Shown here in pieces: positions 27,347 to 35,565 of a stretch of 64,000 nt of DNA. The stretch's first letter is position 1; every line of letters begins with the position of its first letter. The notes below the pieces were generated by a model, which saw only the letters and a program-made list of their open reading frames with translations, did not search any database and was not told the DNA's origin. This stretch comes from Jejuia sp047345485. Its GTDB lineage: Bacteria; Bacteroidota; Bacteroidia; Flavobacteriales; Flavobacteriaceae. Made by a program: the position numbers and the translations under genes. The stretch covers positions 248,001 to 312,000 of the forward strand of contig NZ_JBLFEN010000002.1 in NCBI RefSeq assembly GCF_047345485.1, given 5' to 3'.

Positions 27347-27376
27347 AAAAAAAAGTCTCGATTTTCATCGAGACTT
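27347..27376 (-). terminator. attenuator terminator of the pheA operon
   Basis: A perfect 10-bp stem (27353-27362 with 27367-27376) with a GAAA tetraloop in the RNA is followed by eight U that run straight into the pheA ATG. Its 5' arm can instead pair with codons 21-23 of the leader peptide (8 bp, 27414-27421 with 27367-27374), which would remove the terminator. Confidence 0.92.
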
Positions 27377-27400
27377 GCAGTATTATATATTATTGTTTAA

Positions 27401-27481
27401 TTATACACACAACGTCTCGATTTCTCTATTAAAAAAGAAATAAAAAAAGTTAAAATATGTATAATACGTTGTTGTTCTCAT
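27401..27481 (-). CDS. Phe/Tyr-rich leader peptide of the pheA operon
   Basis: A 26-codon ORF in front of pheA. Codons 6-17 read YYTYFNFFYFFF, so the peptide has four Tyr and six Phe within twelve residues. Codons 21-23 (ATC GAG ACG) contain the 8-nt antiterminator strand, and the UAA is 24 nt before the terminator stem. This is the classical design of an amino-acid attenuator: a ribosome that stalls for lack of charged tRNA-Phe or tRNA-Tyr leaves the antiterminator free, whereas a ribosome that reaches the stop covers it and lets the terminator form. The assignment is from sequence alone. The tight fit of the peptide, alternative pairings and T tract makes it convincing. Confidence 0.9.
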   Translation of the reverse strand: MRTTTYYTYFNFFYFFFNREIETLCV

Positions 27482-27492
27482 AATTACGACCG

Positions 27493-27523
27493 CTAAAGTA
27501 AATAATATTTTAAGAAATCAAAA
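27493..27523 (-). promoter_or_regulatory. putative promoter of the pheA leader
   Basis: On the minus strand TTTTG (27519-27523) and TACTTTAG (27493-27500, one mismatch to TAnnTTTG) are 18 bp apart. Transcription would start near 27486, only a few bases before the leader ATG at 27481. Confidence 0.45.
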
Positions 27524-27627
27524 TACAATGAAACCTTTTTTCTTGCTTTGCTAAAAAATTTAAAGAATTTACAGTAAAATTCAAATTACATTACATAATC
27601 ACTATTTTTGATAAATAATTTCGAAAT

Positions 27628-28521
27628 ATGTCTATTGAAGTCAGCAACATCTCAAAACTATACGGTAATCAAAAAGCGTTAAACAACATTTCTTTTAGTG
27701 TGAAACGCCCTGAAATTGTTGGATTTCTTGGGCCTAATGGTGCAGGAAAATCAACAATGATGAAGATTTTAACCACTTATGTAAAACCGTCTTCAGGAAG
27801 CACGAAAGTAAACGGGTATGGTGCTGAAGCCACACAAAATATTCAAAAAAGTGTTGGATATCTTCCAGAACACAATCCACTATATCTAGATATGTACATT
27901 AAAGAGTATTTAGCATTTAACGCTAATATTTATAATGTAAATAAATTAAGAATTGCTGAAGTTATTGAAATGACAGGGCTTACACCCGAAATTAACAAAA
28001 AAATAGGGCAACTCTCTAAAGGGTATCGCCAGCGTGTTGGTTTAGCTACGGCACTATTACATGATCCAGAAGTTTTAATTTTAGATGAACCCACAACAGG
28101 TTTAGACCCTAACCAATTAATTGATATTCGCAATCTTATAAAAACTATAGGTAAAACAAAAACCGTTTTTCTCTCTACACACATTATGCAAGAGGTTGAA
28201 GCCATGTGCGACCGTGTTATTATTATAAATAAAGGTGAAATAGTAGCCGATAAAAAACTAAACGAACTTAGAGACGAGAAAGAACAAACCGTTATTGTTG
28301 AGTTTGACTATCGTGTGGAAGATGTATTTCTTTTAAAACTACCTAAGGTTGAGCGTATTAAAAACACACATGATTTTGTTTATGAAATTACCTTTAAAAC
28401 TTCTGAAGATATGCGAGCGCATGTATTTGATTTTGCACACGATAATACGTTGAAGATTCTTCAATTAAATCAGAAAAATGCGAGTTTAGAAAGTTTGTTT
28501 AGAGAATTAACTTCGGAATAA
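27628..28521 (+). CDS. gldA: gliding-motility ABC transporter ATP-binding protein GldA
   Basis: 297 residues. ATPase subunit of the Gld ABC transporter, described in Flavobacterium gliding. The nucleotide-binding domain has Walker A GPNGAGKST (about 36-44), signature LSKGYRQRVGLA (about 128-139), Walker B LILDEPTTGLD and the H-loop STH. The ~80-residue C-terminal extension after the ATPase core is as in GldA. The N-terminus MSIEVSNISKLYGNQKALNNISF fits GldA closely. The permease genes (gldF, gldG) are not adjacent, which is also the case in other flavobacteria. It is transcribed divergently from the pheA operon. Confidence 0.88.
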   Translation: MSIEVSNISKLYGNQKALNNISFSVKRPEIVGFLGPNGAGKSTMMKILTTYVKPSSGSTKVNGYGAEATQNIQKSVGYLPEHNPLYLDMYIKEYLAFNANIYNVNKLRIAEVIEMTGLTPEINKKIGQLSKGYRQRVGLATALLHDPEVLILDEPTTGLDPNQLIDIRNLIKTIGKTKTVFLSTHIMQEVEAMCDRVIIINKGEIVADKKLNELRDEKEQTVIVEFDYRVEDVFLLKLPKVERIKNTHDFVYEITFKTSEDMRAHVFDFAHDNTLKILQLNQKNASLESLFRELTSE

Positions 28522-28835
28522 TAATTACCTGTTACTATAACTAAACTCGGCAAACAGGCGTATTAAGGATTGTGCCGGCCTCCTTTTTAATACGTGGTTG
28601 ACCCAAAGTTGCTTTTTTAAACTAAGAAAAAAACAACCATGTCGCTTGCTCTTAGCAATTGCGCATTAAAAAGACCTGTATAAAAATACTTTTTTTAATT
28701 CTACAACTAACATATATCATATTTATACCATAATTACCTCAGTAATTTTGTGTTTATTAACGATAAAATTTTGGTATTACCGATGTTAAAGTGGGTAATG
28801 AACTATATTTGTAATTCTTCAAAAAACATACTGAA
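28522..28835. other. intergenic region with a compact structured element
   Basis: 314 bp between gldA and pta. Bases 28554-28679 can fold into a closed unit: ACAGG (28554-28558) with CCTGT (28675-28679) on the outside, then hairpins 28559-28566/28587-28594 (CGTATTAA), 28608-28618/28627-28637 (GTTGCTTTTTT) and 28646-28650/28654-28658 (TTGCT). This may be an ncRNA or a mobile palindromic repeat. Further right, ATTACC and GGTAAT (28776-28781, 28794-28799) form an inverted repeat before the pta promoter. Confidence 0.45.
28804..28811 (+). promoter_or_regulatory. -7 element of the pta-ackA promoter
   Basis: TATATTTG matches TAnnTTTG exactly, 24 bp before the pta ATG. No clear -33 TTTG is seen at the normal distance. 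Instead an inverted repeat (ATTACC-N12-GGTAAT) lies directly upstream. Confidence 0.5.
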
Positions 28836-30929
28836 ATGAGCAAAGGAATTTATGTTGCTACTATTGAAGCTAATAGTGGAAAATCTGTTGTTGTACTGGG
28901 TTTAATGCGCATGTTGTTAGGCAAAACCGCTAAAGTAGGATATTTTAGACCTATAATTGAAGACACAAAAAATAACGAACCTGATAACCATATTAACACC
29001 GTTGTATCTTATTTTGAACTAGATATTAATTACAAGAAAGCTTATGCATACAAAAGAAGTGAAGTTTTAGAGTTATATAATAGGGGTAAATCTGGCGATG
29101 TTATCGATCATATTATAAAAAAATATAAATATTTAGAAGAACGGTTTGATATTGTACTCGTTGAGGGCACTGATTTTTCTCATGAAAACTCTAGTTTAGA
29201 ATTAGATATAAATATGCTAATTTCTAAAAATCTTGGATTGCCTGTTATTATAGTATCTAGAGGTGATAATAGTACAAATATTTCTGAAGTTGTTGATAAT
29301 GTTCAATTAGCCCACGATACGTTTAAGGAAGAGGTAGACGTTTTATCTATTATGACTAATAAGGTAAATCCTGAAGATATTACTAATTTAAAATCGCTAC
29401 TAAACAAACGAATACCTTCTGGTACCGATATTACTGTGATACCAAAAATTAAAAGTTTGGCAAGCCCTACAATTAAGGAAATTGTAAATAAACTTAACGG
29501 TAATATTTTATTTGGTGCTAACATGATTAATAATCAGGTAGACAGCTATAATGTGGCAACCATGCAGCTCCGTAATTACCTCAACCAATTAAAAGAAGAT
29601 TGTTTAGTGATTACTGCTGGAGATAGAGCCGATATTATTTTAGGCGCACTACAAGCTAATATCTCTAAAAATTATCCTAAAATTTCAGGAATATTGCTTA
29701 CTGGAGGATTGCTGCCAGAAGATTCTATTTTAAAACTTATCGAAGGGCTTTCTAGTATTATACCCATTATCAGTGTAAAAGGGGGCACTTTTAAAGTAGC
29801 TAATGCTGTAGGTAAAATTAAATCTAGAATTTATGCTGAAAATATTGAGAAAATTGAAACATCTATAGCAACCTTTGAGAAACATGTAGACACCGATAAA
29901 TTAGCTAATGATTTAATTACGTTTAAATCAGATATTTTCACTCCCAGGATGTTTCAATATAACCTCCTACAGCGTGCTTTAAAGCAAAAGAAACATATTG
30001 TTTTACCAGAAGGTAATGATGAAAGAGTGCTTAGAGCAGCGGCACGACTTATTGATGCTCATGTAGTAGATTTAACCTTAATTGGCGAATATGACACGAT
30101 AAAAGAGCTAGTTAAACAAAAAGATATTCCTTTAGAACTAAAAAACATTACTATAATTTCTCCGCAAGATTCTGAGCATTTTGAAGATTACGTAACTACA
30201 TTTTATGAACTACGTAAACATAAAAATGTAAATTTAGATATGGCTAGAGATGCCATGTCTGACGTGTCTTATTTCGCCACCATGATGATATATAAAGGGC
30301 ATGCAGATGGTGTGGTTTCTGGTGCTGTACACACAACAGCGCACACTTTAAGGCCTGCCCTACAATTTATAAAAACAAAACCAGATACATCAATTGTATC
30401 CTCTGTGTTTTTTATGTGTTTAGAAGATCGCGTATCTGTTTTCGGCGATTGTGCCATCAACCCAAACCCAAATGCAGAACAACTGGCAGAAATTGCTATT
30501 TCTTCTGCCGCTTCTGCAAAAAACTTTGGTATAGAACCTAAAGTGGCAATGCTCTCCTACTCATCTGGTGCTTCTGGTAAAGGTGAAGATGTAGAACGTG
30601 TTAGAAAAGCCACTGAAATTGTTAAAACAATGGCACCAGAGCTTAAAATTGAAGGTCCTATTCAATATGATGCTGCTGTAGATATGCGCATTGGCCAAAG
30701 TAAAATGCCAAATTCTGAAGTAGCGGGACAAGCTAGTGTTTTAATTTTTCCAGATTTAAATACTGGAAATAATACCTATAAAGCGGTACAACGCGAAACT
30801 GGCGCATTGGCTATTGGCCCAATGTTACAAGGCTTAAACAAACCCGTAAATGATTTAAGTAGAGGCTGTACCGCAGATGATATATACAGCACTGTAATTA
30901 TAACCGCTATACAAGCACAAGATTTTTAA
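28836..30929 (+). CDS. pta: phosphate acetyltransferase
   Basis: 697 residues, the long form. It exchanges acetyl-CoA and phosphate for acetyl-phosphate and CoA. The N-terminal ~220 residues are a P-loop dethiobiotin-synthetase-like domain (IYVATIEANSGKSVVVLGLM). A DRTGG domain lies in the middle (about 225-340), and the C-terminal catalytic domain (about 365-695) contains VLPEGNDERVLRAAARL, SGAVHTTAHTLRPALQ and MLSYSSGASGKGEDVERVRKA. The N-terminal domain is regulatory in enterobacterial relatives. It is followed after 1 bp by ackA, and the pair makes the acetate overflow and reuse pathway. Confidence 0.96.
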   Translation: MSKGIYVATIEANSGKSVVVLGLMRMLLGKTAKVGYFRPIIEDTKNNEPDNHINTVVSYFELDINYKKAYAYKRSEVLELYNRGKSGDVIDHIIKKYKYLEERFDIVLVEGTDFSHENSSLELDINMLISKNLGLPVIIVSRGDNSTNISEVVDNVQLAHDTFKEEVDVLSIMTNKVNPEDITNLKSLLNKRIPSGTDITVIPKIKSLASPTIKEIVNKLNGNILFGANMINNQVDSYNVATMQLRNYLNQLKEDCLVITAGDRADIILGALQANISKNYPKISGILLTGGLLPEDSILKLIEGLSSIIPIISVKGGTFKVANAVGKIKSRIYAENIEKIETSIATFEKHVDTDKLANDLITFKSDIFTPRMFQYNLLQRALKQKKHIVLPEGNDERVLRAAARLIDAHVVDLTLIGEYDTIKELVKQKDIPLELKNITIISPQDSEHFEDYVTTFYELRKHKNVNLDMARDAMSDVSYFATMMIYKGHADGVVSGAVHTTAHTLRPALQFIKTKPDTSIVSSVFFMCLEDRVSVFGDCAINPNPNAEQLAEIAISSAASAKNFGIEPKVAMLSYSSGASGKGEDVERVRKATEIVKTMAPELKIEGPIQYDAAVDMRIGQSKMPNSEVAGQASVLIFPDLNTGNNTYKAVQRETGALAIGPMLQGLNKPVNDLSRGCTADDIYSTVIITAIQAQDF

Positions 30930-30930
30930 T

Positions 30931-32118
30931 ATGCAAGTACTTGTTTTAAATTCAGGAAGTTCCTCTTTAAAATTTCAATTATTTTTAATGCCAGAGCAAA
31001 CTATTTTGTGTTCTGGACTCATAGAACGCATAGGTTTTAACGATGCTAAATTTAAGTTTAATACACATAATGATACTGTAGAAGTTGTAGCACCAATACA
31101 TAATCATAAAGACGCTTTAGCATTATTATCAAAACAACTTTTAGATAAAGAAACGGACATAATAACATCCACTAAGGCTATTAGTATCGTTGGCCATCGA
31201 GTGGTACATGGCGGCAAGTATTTTGGTAATACTACAGAAATCACAGCAGATGTTAAAGCTAAAATTAAAGCACTATCATCTTTAGCGCCTTTGCATAATC
31301 CTGCAAATTTAGAAGGCATTTTGGTTGCAGAACATACATTTACCAACGCGAAACAAGTAGCAGTTTTTGATACCGCATTTCACCAAAGTATTCCTGAATA
31401 TGCTTATAAATATGCAATTCCGAAGCAATATTCTGATGAAGATAACATAAGACTATATGGTTTTCATGGTACGAGTCACAAATACGTATCAGAACAAGCT
31501 ATTGATTATTTAGGTAAAGCCAATTCTAAAATTATAACCATACACTTAGGCAATGGCTGTAGCATGACGGCAATTAAAGATGGTAAAAGCATCGATCACT
31601 CTTTAGGATTTTCGCCTGTAAATGGGTTAATTATGGGCACGCGATGTGGCGATATAGACCAATCTATTATTTTCCACTTAGCTGAAAAATACGATTTTAC
31701 GTTTGAAGCTATAAATACCATATTACAAAAGAAGAGTGGTATGTTGGGACTAACAGGATTTAGCGATTTACGAGATATTTTAACTGAAGCTAAAAATGGA
31801 AATAAGGACTGTATTTTAGCACTTGAAATGAGTGCTTACCGTATTAAAAAATATATTGGTAGTTATGCTGCCGTTATGAACGGGGTTGATGCCATTGTTT
31901 TTACAGCTGGCATTGGGGAAAATGCACCACAAATAAGAGCACAAGTTTGTAAAAATTTAGAGTATCTAGGTATTACAATTGATAAAGCAAAAAATAATGT
32001 AAGACCGGATATACTAACTGATGTAAGTGCTGAAACTTCAAAAGTTAAAGTCTTAATTATTCCAACAAATGAAGAATTAGAAATAGCTAAACAAGCTATG
32101 GCTTTATTCGAAAATTAA
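30931..32118 (+). CDS. ackA: acetate kinase
   Basis: 395 residues, the usual length. It transfers the phosphate of acetyl-phosphate to ADP, making ATP and acetate. Characteristic segments are VLNSGSSSLKFQLF at the N-terminus, GHRVVHGG (about 88-95), FDTAFHQ, FHGTSHKYV, HLGNGCSM, MGTRCGDIDQ and FTAGIGENAPQIRAQ. It is co-transcribed with pta. The last 15 bp overlap the end of a convergent minus-strand gene. Confidence 0.97.
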   Translation: MQVLVLNSGSSSLKFQLFLMPEQTILCSGLIERIGFNDAKFKFNTHNDTVEVVAPIHNHKDALALLSKQLLDKETDIITSTKAISIVGHRVVHGGKYFGNTTEITADVKAKIKALSSLAPLHNPANLEGILVAEHTFTNAKQVAVFDTAFHQSIPEYAYKYAIPKQYSDEDNIRLYGFHGTSHKYVSEQAIDYLGKANSKIITIHLGNGCSMTAIKDGKSIDHSLGFSPVNGLIMGTRCGDIDQSIIFHLAEKYDFTFEAINTILQKKSGMLGLTGFSDLRDILTEAKNGNKDCILALEMSAYRIKKYIGSYAAVMNGVDAIVFTAGIGENAPQIRAQVCKNLEYLGITIDKAKNNVRPDILTDVSAETSKVKVLIIPTNEELEIAKQAMALFEN

Positions 32119-32850
32119 GCGCCCATTAAATAGCGTTTCTACAGCAATGGTTGGCGGTGTATTTACCGAAATTAAATTACCTGTACTTAGTAATCTACCG
32201 CTAATTGATTGTTGAGGGTTCACCACAATATCATTAGTGCTTCTATGAAATACACTCACATTTTGCGCTATCAGATTTCTGGCTTCAAAACGGGAATCAC
32301 CACTAGCAAGGTTTACATTCAAATTATCAGTACTACCAGAAATATAAGCTATAGAAATACCGTTGAAAACTGCATTGAAGCTAGAGTTATCAATTTCTAA
32401 AATAAAATCACCAACCGAAAACGTATCTGGCGCATTAAAATCTTCAGACAAAATGGTAAGTGACGGATACGTTAACACACCATCTGAACGAATTTCATAT
32501 TGGGTAGAACTTCTAATTTCTGTAATATTTGGAGCGGTTACATACACCTTAGTTATTCCAAAATCGCGAACGTAATTACACGTATTATTATCAGTTAAAA
32601 TAAGGCGATTATCTTCTACAGAAACCACAACATCATTTAATAAATTTTGTCCAGTTTCAATTACTATGTTTTGTTCAGGACCGTCTTTTAAAATTAACTC
32701 TATCTCCCGATTTACTAAAATTTTATCAAAACTACCAACAACAACTTCCTCTTGCATAATAGATCCTGCTTTTTGAAAACAGTCGTTCGCAGTTTCGCTA
32801 TCACAAGCAAAAACCAAAAAGAATAATAAAATGTATTTAATAGTTTTCAT
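32104..32850 (-). CDS. lipoprotein with head GIN (DUF2807) domain
   Basis: 248 residues. The N-terminus is a lipoprotein signal with the lipobox FAC (Cys16). The mature part is a right-handed beta structure of the DUF2807 (head GIN) type. It has a repeated short-strand pattern such as VVGSFDKILVNREIELILKDG, then alternating D/N-rich turns. Such proteins are found on the envelope of many Bacteroidota with no known function. It lies 6 bp downstream of the VOC protein gene on the same strand and overlaps ackA by 15 bp tail to tail. Confidence 0.85.
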   Translation of the reverse strand: MKTIKYILLFFLVFACDSETANDCFQKAGSIMQEEVVVGSFDKILVNREIELILKDGPEQNIVIETGQNLLNDVVVSVEDNRLILTDNNTCNYVRDFGITKVYVTAPNITEIRSSTQYEIRSDGVLTYPSLTILSEDFNAPDTFSVGDFILEIDNSSFNAVFNGISIAYISGSTDNLNVNLASGDSRFEARNLIAQNVSVFHRSTNDIVVNPQQSISGRLLSTGNLISVNTPPTIAVETLFNGRLIFE

Positions 32851-32856
32851 TGTTTA

Positions 32857-33282
32857 CTAATCTTCTACTGCGTTACCTTTGTCATCAAGTGATAAAAATG
32901 GATTAAATGCAATTTCCCATAAATTACCATCCAAATCTGATACATAACCACTGTATCCACCCCAAAAAGCATCTTCTGGTGGTTTTACAATCGTCACCCC
33001 TTTTTGTTCTAAATCTGAAAACAAATGATCTACCTCGTTTTTGGTTCTAGTATTATAAGCTAATGCGAAGCCATTAAAGCCATTTCCTTTGTGCGATACT
33101 TGAGCATCTTCTGCTAACTTTTCTTTGGGATATAATGATAGTAATATTCCGTTTAATTGGAAAAACGAAATAGTTTCAGTACTGGATGATGCCATTTTCC
33201 AACCAAACTTTTCTTGATAAAATAGGGTTGCATCCTTTAAGTTGCTCACTCCCAATGTTATTATGTTTAGTCTTTGATCCAT
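32857..33282 (-). CDS. VOC family (glyoxalase/bleomycin-resistance-type) protein
   Basis: 141 residues, one vicinal-oxygen-chelate module pair. The start is MDQRLNIITLGVSNLKDATLFYQEKFGW and the second half contains GYSGYVSDLDGNLWEIAFNPF, where the Glu is a usual metal ligand. The first expected metal ligand position is less clear. The family includes dioxygenases, isomerases and drug-binding proteins, so no substrate can be named. It sits between an acyloxyacyl-hydrolase-like barrel and a lipoprotein gene. Confidence 0.88.
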   Translation of the reverse strand: MDQRLNIITLGVSNLKDATLFYQEKFGWKMASSSTETISFFQLNGILLSLYPKEKLAEDAQVSHKGNGFNGFALAYNTRTKNEVDHLFSDLEQKGVTIVKPPEDAFWGGYSGYVSDLDGNLWEIAFNPFLSLDDKGNAVED

Positions 33283-33291
33283 AATTATAAG

Positions 33292-34392
33292 TTACAATCT
33301 TATACCAATACCAATCTCTACTGCTTCTGCTCTAGCACCATGAGATTTTAGAGTTATTGCTCCAAATATTTTTTTACTAAAATAACGCTTTAAACCCGCT
33401 CTAATATACACTCTACCCTCAAAATCAAAAGGATAATACACGTAATATCCTAACTGCGTTAACAAACTGGTTCTATTAATAAATAATTCATGACCAACAA
33501 ATACACCAACACGTTTAAAATCTTCATCTCCAGATAAGTTCTCTTCAGGGAACGCTATACTTCGAAAAGTAATTAACTCTTTTAAAAAGTTAGAAAAAAA
33601 CACGTCTGTTCCCACTTGTAATGCACTCTTTCTATTAATACGTTTATCAGCATATCCAGAAAAAATATAAAATGGATATTGCCCACTTCCAATTAAATCA
33701 CTTTGGTTTATACCACTTCTAAATACTACGTTATACTTAATGGGTTCTGTAAATTTTCTATCAGCCTTTTTATCTAAGGTCTTTTGGTAGTCAAGTTCAG
33801 CTTCATCTAAACTATATGTTATTCCTAAATTAAAAGCAATAGTATTTGTACCGTTATTAGGTGCTTTTACATTTCCGTTAGAATAGTGAATTAACGAAAA
33901 CCCAGCCTGCACACCAAACTTATCAAAAATCCGTTCCTTTTTATAGTTAATCATAGCGTAAGTACTACTCATTAACGTAGAACCAAATGCTACATTTTTA
34001 AAATTGGTTTCTCTATCATAAGGGTTTGAGTTATGCGCCAAACCTTGCCCTATACGAAACATTAAATTTCTATTAAAAAAGTAGAAATTATAATGTGCGT
34101 AAAGAGACACATTGTTTCCTAAAACAGGATTATTAAAATTTTGGTATGATAACGAGAATCCATAATCTGGATAGTTAAAACGTTGCTCCCAGTCCTTAAA
34201 ACCATACGTTTTTTTATTCCAACTCAAAATAACACCTTGGGGGTGCTCCTGTATTAAATGTAGAATTTCATTATTATGCAGCCCAATATAGCCTCCAAAA
34301 TAATTCGCATCAACATAAGAGGTATGCGTTTTATCTTGTGCAATAACACTAAAACAACATAAGGCTAAAAAGTAGGTATAAAATAACTTCAT
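33292..34392 (-). CDS. outer-membrane PagL-like acyloxyacyl / lipid A deacylase family protein
   Basis: 366 residues with a signal peptide (1-18, ending VIAQ) and a beta-barrel pattern throughout. The segment SLIHYSNGNVKAPNNGTN (around residue 175) carries the His-x-Ser-Asn motif of PagL-type lipid A 3-O-deacylases. The N-terminal ~60 residues (IGLHNNEILHLIQEHPQGVILSWNKK) are typical of the Bacteroidota members annotated as acyloxyacyl hydrolase. The enzyme would sit in the outer membrane and trim acyl chains of lipid A. Substrate and activity are inferred from the family. Confidence 0.78.
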   Translation of the reverse strand: MKLFYTYFLALCCFSVIAQDKTHTSYVDANYFGGYIGLHNNEILHLIQEHPQGVILSWNKKTYGFKDWEQRFNYPDYGFSLSYQNFNNPVLGNNVSLYAHYNFYFFNRNLMFRIGQGLAHNSNPYDRETNFKNVAFGSTLMSSTYAMINYKKERIFDKFGVQAGFSLIHYSNGNVKAPNNGTNTIAFNLGITYSLDEAELDYQKTLDKKADRKFTEPIKYNVVFRSGINQSDLIGSGQYPFYIFSGYADKRINRKSALQVGTDVFFSNFLKELITFRSIAFPEENLSGDEDFKRVGVFVGHELFINRTSLLTQLGYYVYYPFDFEGRVYIRAGLKRYFSKKIFGAITLKSHGARAEAVEIGIGIRL

Positions 34393-34423
34393 ATTTGGGT
34401 TTCAAACACCGCAAATGTACTAT

Positions 34424-35380
34424 TTAAAACAATGCCTCTGCTACAGCTTTAATATTATCACTTTTTCCCATAGAATAATAGTGCAACACGGGTACACCAA
34501 AATCTAATAATTCTTTGGATTGTTGAATGGCAAACTCTACACCAACTTGCCTTACCGCTTTATTATCCTTACAATCCTCAACAGCATCAATCAAATCTTG
34601 CGGCAAATCAATTTTAAAAACCTGCGGTAATAATTGTAAATGGCGTTGAACAGCAATAGGCTTAATTCCTGGAATTATTGGTATCGTAATACCCATTTCT
34701 TTTGCCTTTTCAACAAACTCAAAATATTTCTGGTTATCAAAAAACATTTGTGTTACCACATAATCTGCTCCAGCATCAACCTTTTCCTTTAAACGTTTTA
34801 AATCTGTTGCTAAAGATGGTGCTTCCATGTGTTTTTCTGGGTAACCTGCTACACCAATACAAAAATCAGAATAATGCTCAACCTGCACATCGTCATGCAA
34901 ATACTCACCTCTGTTTAATTTTGCAATTTGTTCTACCAAGCCACTAGCATAAGCATGCCCACCTTCACAAGCCGTAAAATACGCCTCATCTTTCATAGAA
35001 TCGCCTCGTAAAGCCATTACATTATCTAACCCTAAATAATGACAATCTACTAACACATATTCCGTCTCCTCTTTAGTAAAACCACCACACAATAAATGAG
35101 GAATTGCATCCACTTGATACTTATGCATAATACTCGCACAAATACCTACTGTTCCTGGGCGCATACGTGTAATCCTCTTATCTAAAAGTCCGTTCCCTTT
35201 CTCAATATACACGTACTCCTCACGCGACGTCGTTACATCAATAAACGGTGGTTTAAACTCCATTAACGGATCTATATTATTATATAAATCCTGAATATTC
35301 TTCCCCTTTTTTGGTGGTATTACCTCAAACGAAAACAATGTTTTTCCGTTTGCATTTTTAATATGGTCTGTTACTTTCAT
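34424..35380 (-). CDS. metF: methylenetetrahydrofolate reductase
   Basis: 318 residues, a FAD-dependent TIM barrel that reduces 5,10-methylene-THF to 5-methyl-THF for methionine synthase. Visible are FSFEVIPPKKGKN (with the catalytic Glu), DVTTSREE-like strand, HLLCGGFTKEE, NVMALRGDSM, GVAGYPEKHMEAP and QMFFDNQKYFEF. It is the last gene of the methionine group, downstream of metH. A GC-rich hairpin repeat ends 1 bp before its ATG, and a long R1 repeat fills the gap to metH. Confidence 0.96.
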   Translation of the reverse strand: MKVTDHIKNANGKTLFSFEVIPPKKGKNIQDLYNNIDPLMEFKPPFIDVTTSREEYVYIEKGNGLLDKRITRMRPGTVGICASIMHKYQVDAIPHLLCGGFTKEETEYVLVDCHYLGLDNVMALRGDSMKDEAYFTACEGGHAYASGLVEQIAKLNRGEYLHDDVQVEHYSDFCIGVAGYPEKHMEAPSLATDLKRLKEKVDAGADYVVTQMFFDNQKYFEFVEKAKEMGITIPIIPGIKPIAVQRHLQLLPQVFKIDLPQDLIDAVEDCKDNKAVRQVGVEFAIQQSKELLDFGVPVLHYYSMGKSDNIKAVAEALF

Positions 35381-35381
35381 T

Positions 35382-35406
35382 CCCCTAAATCCCCAAAGGG
35401 GACTTT
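35382..35406. repeat. GC-rich hairpin repeat (family R3) before metF
   Basis: CCCCTAAATCCCCAAAGGGG. On the minus strand it reads CCCCTTTGGGG then TTAGGGGA directly before the metF ATG. Confidence 0.65.
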
Positions 35407-35431
35407 TAATTAGTTAATATTTATTTTTTTT

Positions 35432-35562
35432 GCGTTACCCACAAGGGGTCGGGCTTTCTGCTATATCTTTTTTTAGTTTGTTCTCGATACAAATTTGTTC
35501 ATCCTTCACAAATTCACTCAAACCGACACTAAAAAAAGGATGCCGCTTCAATCCCTAACGCG
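35432..35562 (+). repeat. long intergenic repeat (family R1) with internal TTCTCGATAC block
   Basis: Begins GCGTTACCCACAAGGGGTCG, has GGGCTTTC and TATATCTTTTT, then a TTCTCGATAC...AAACCGACA block (35476-35530) like that at 915-973, and ends AAAGGATGCCGC and ATCCCTAACGCG. It lies between metH and metF. Confidence 0.75.
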
Positions 35563-35565
35563 GGG

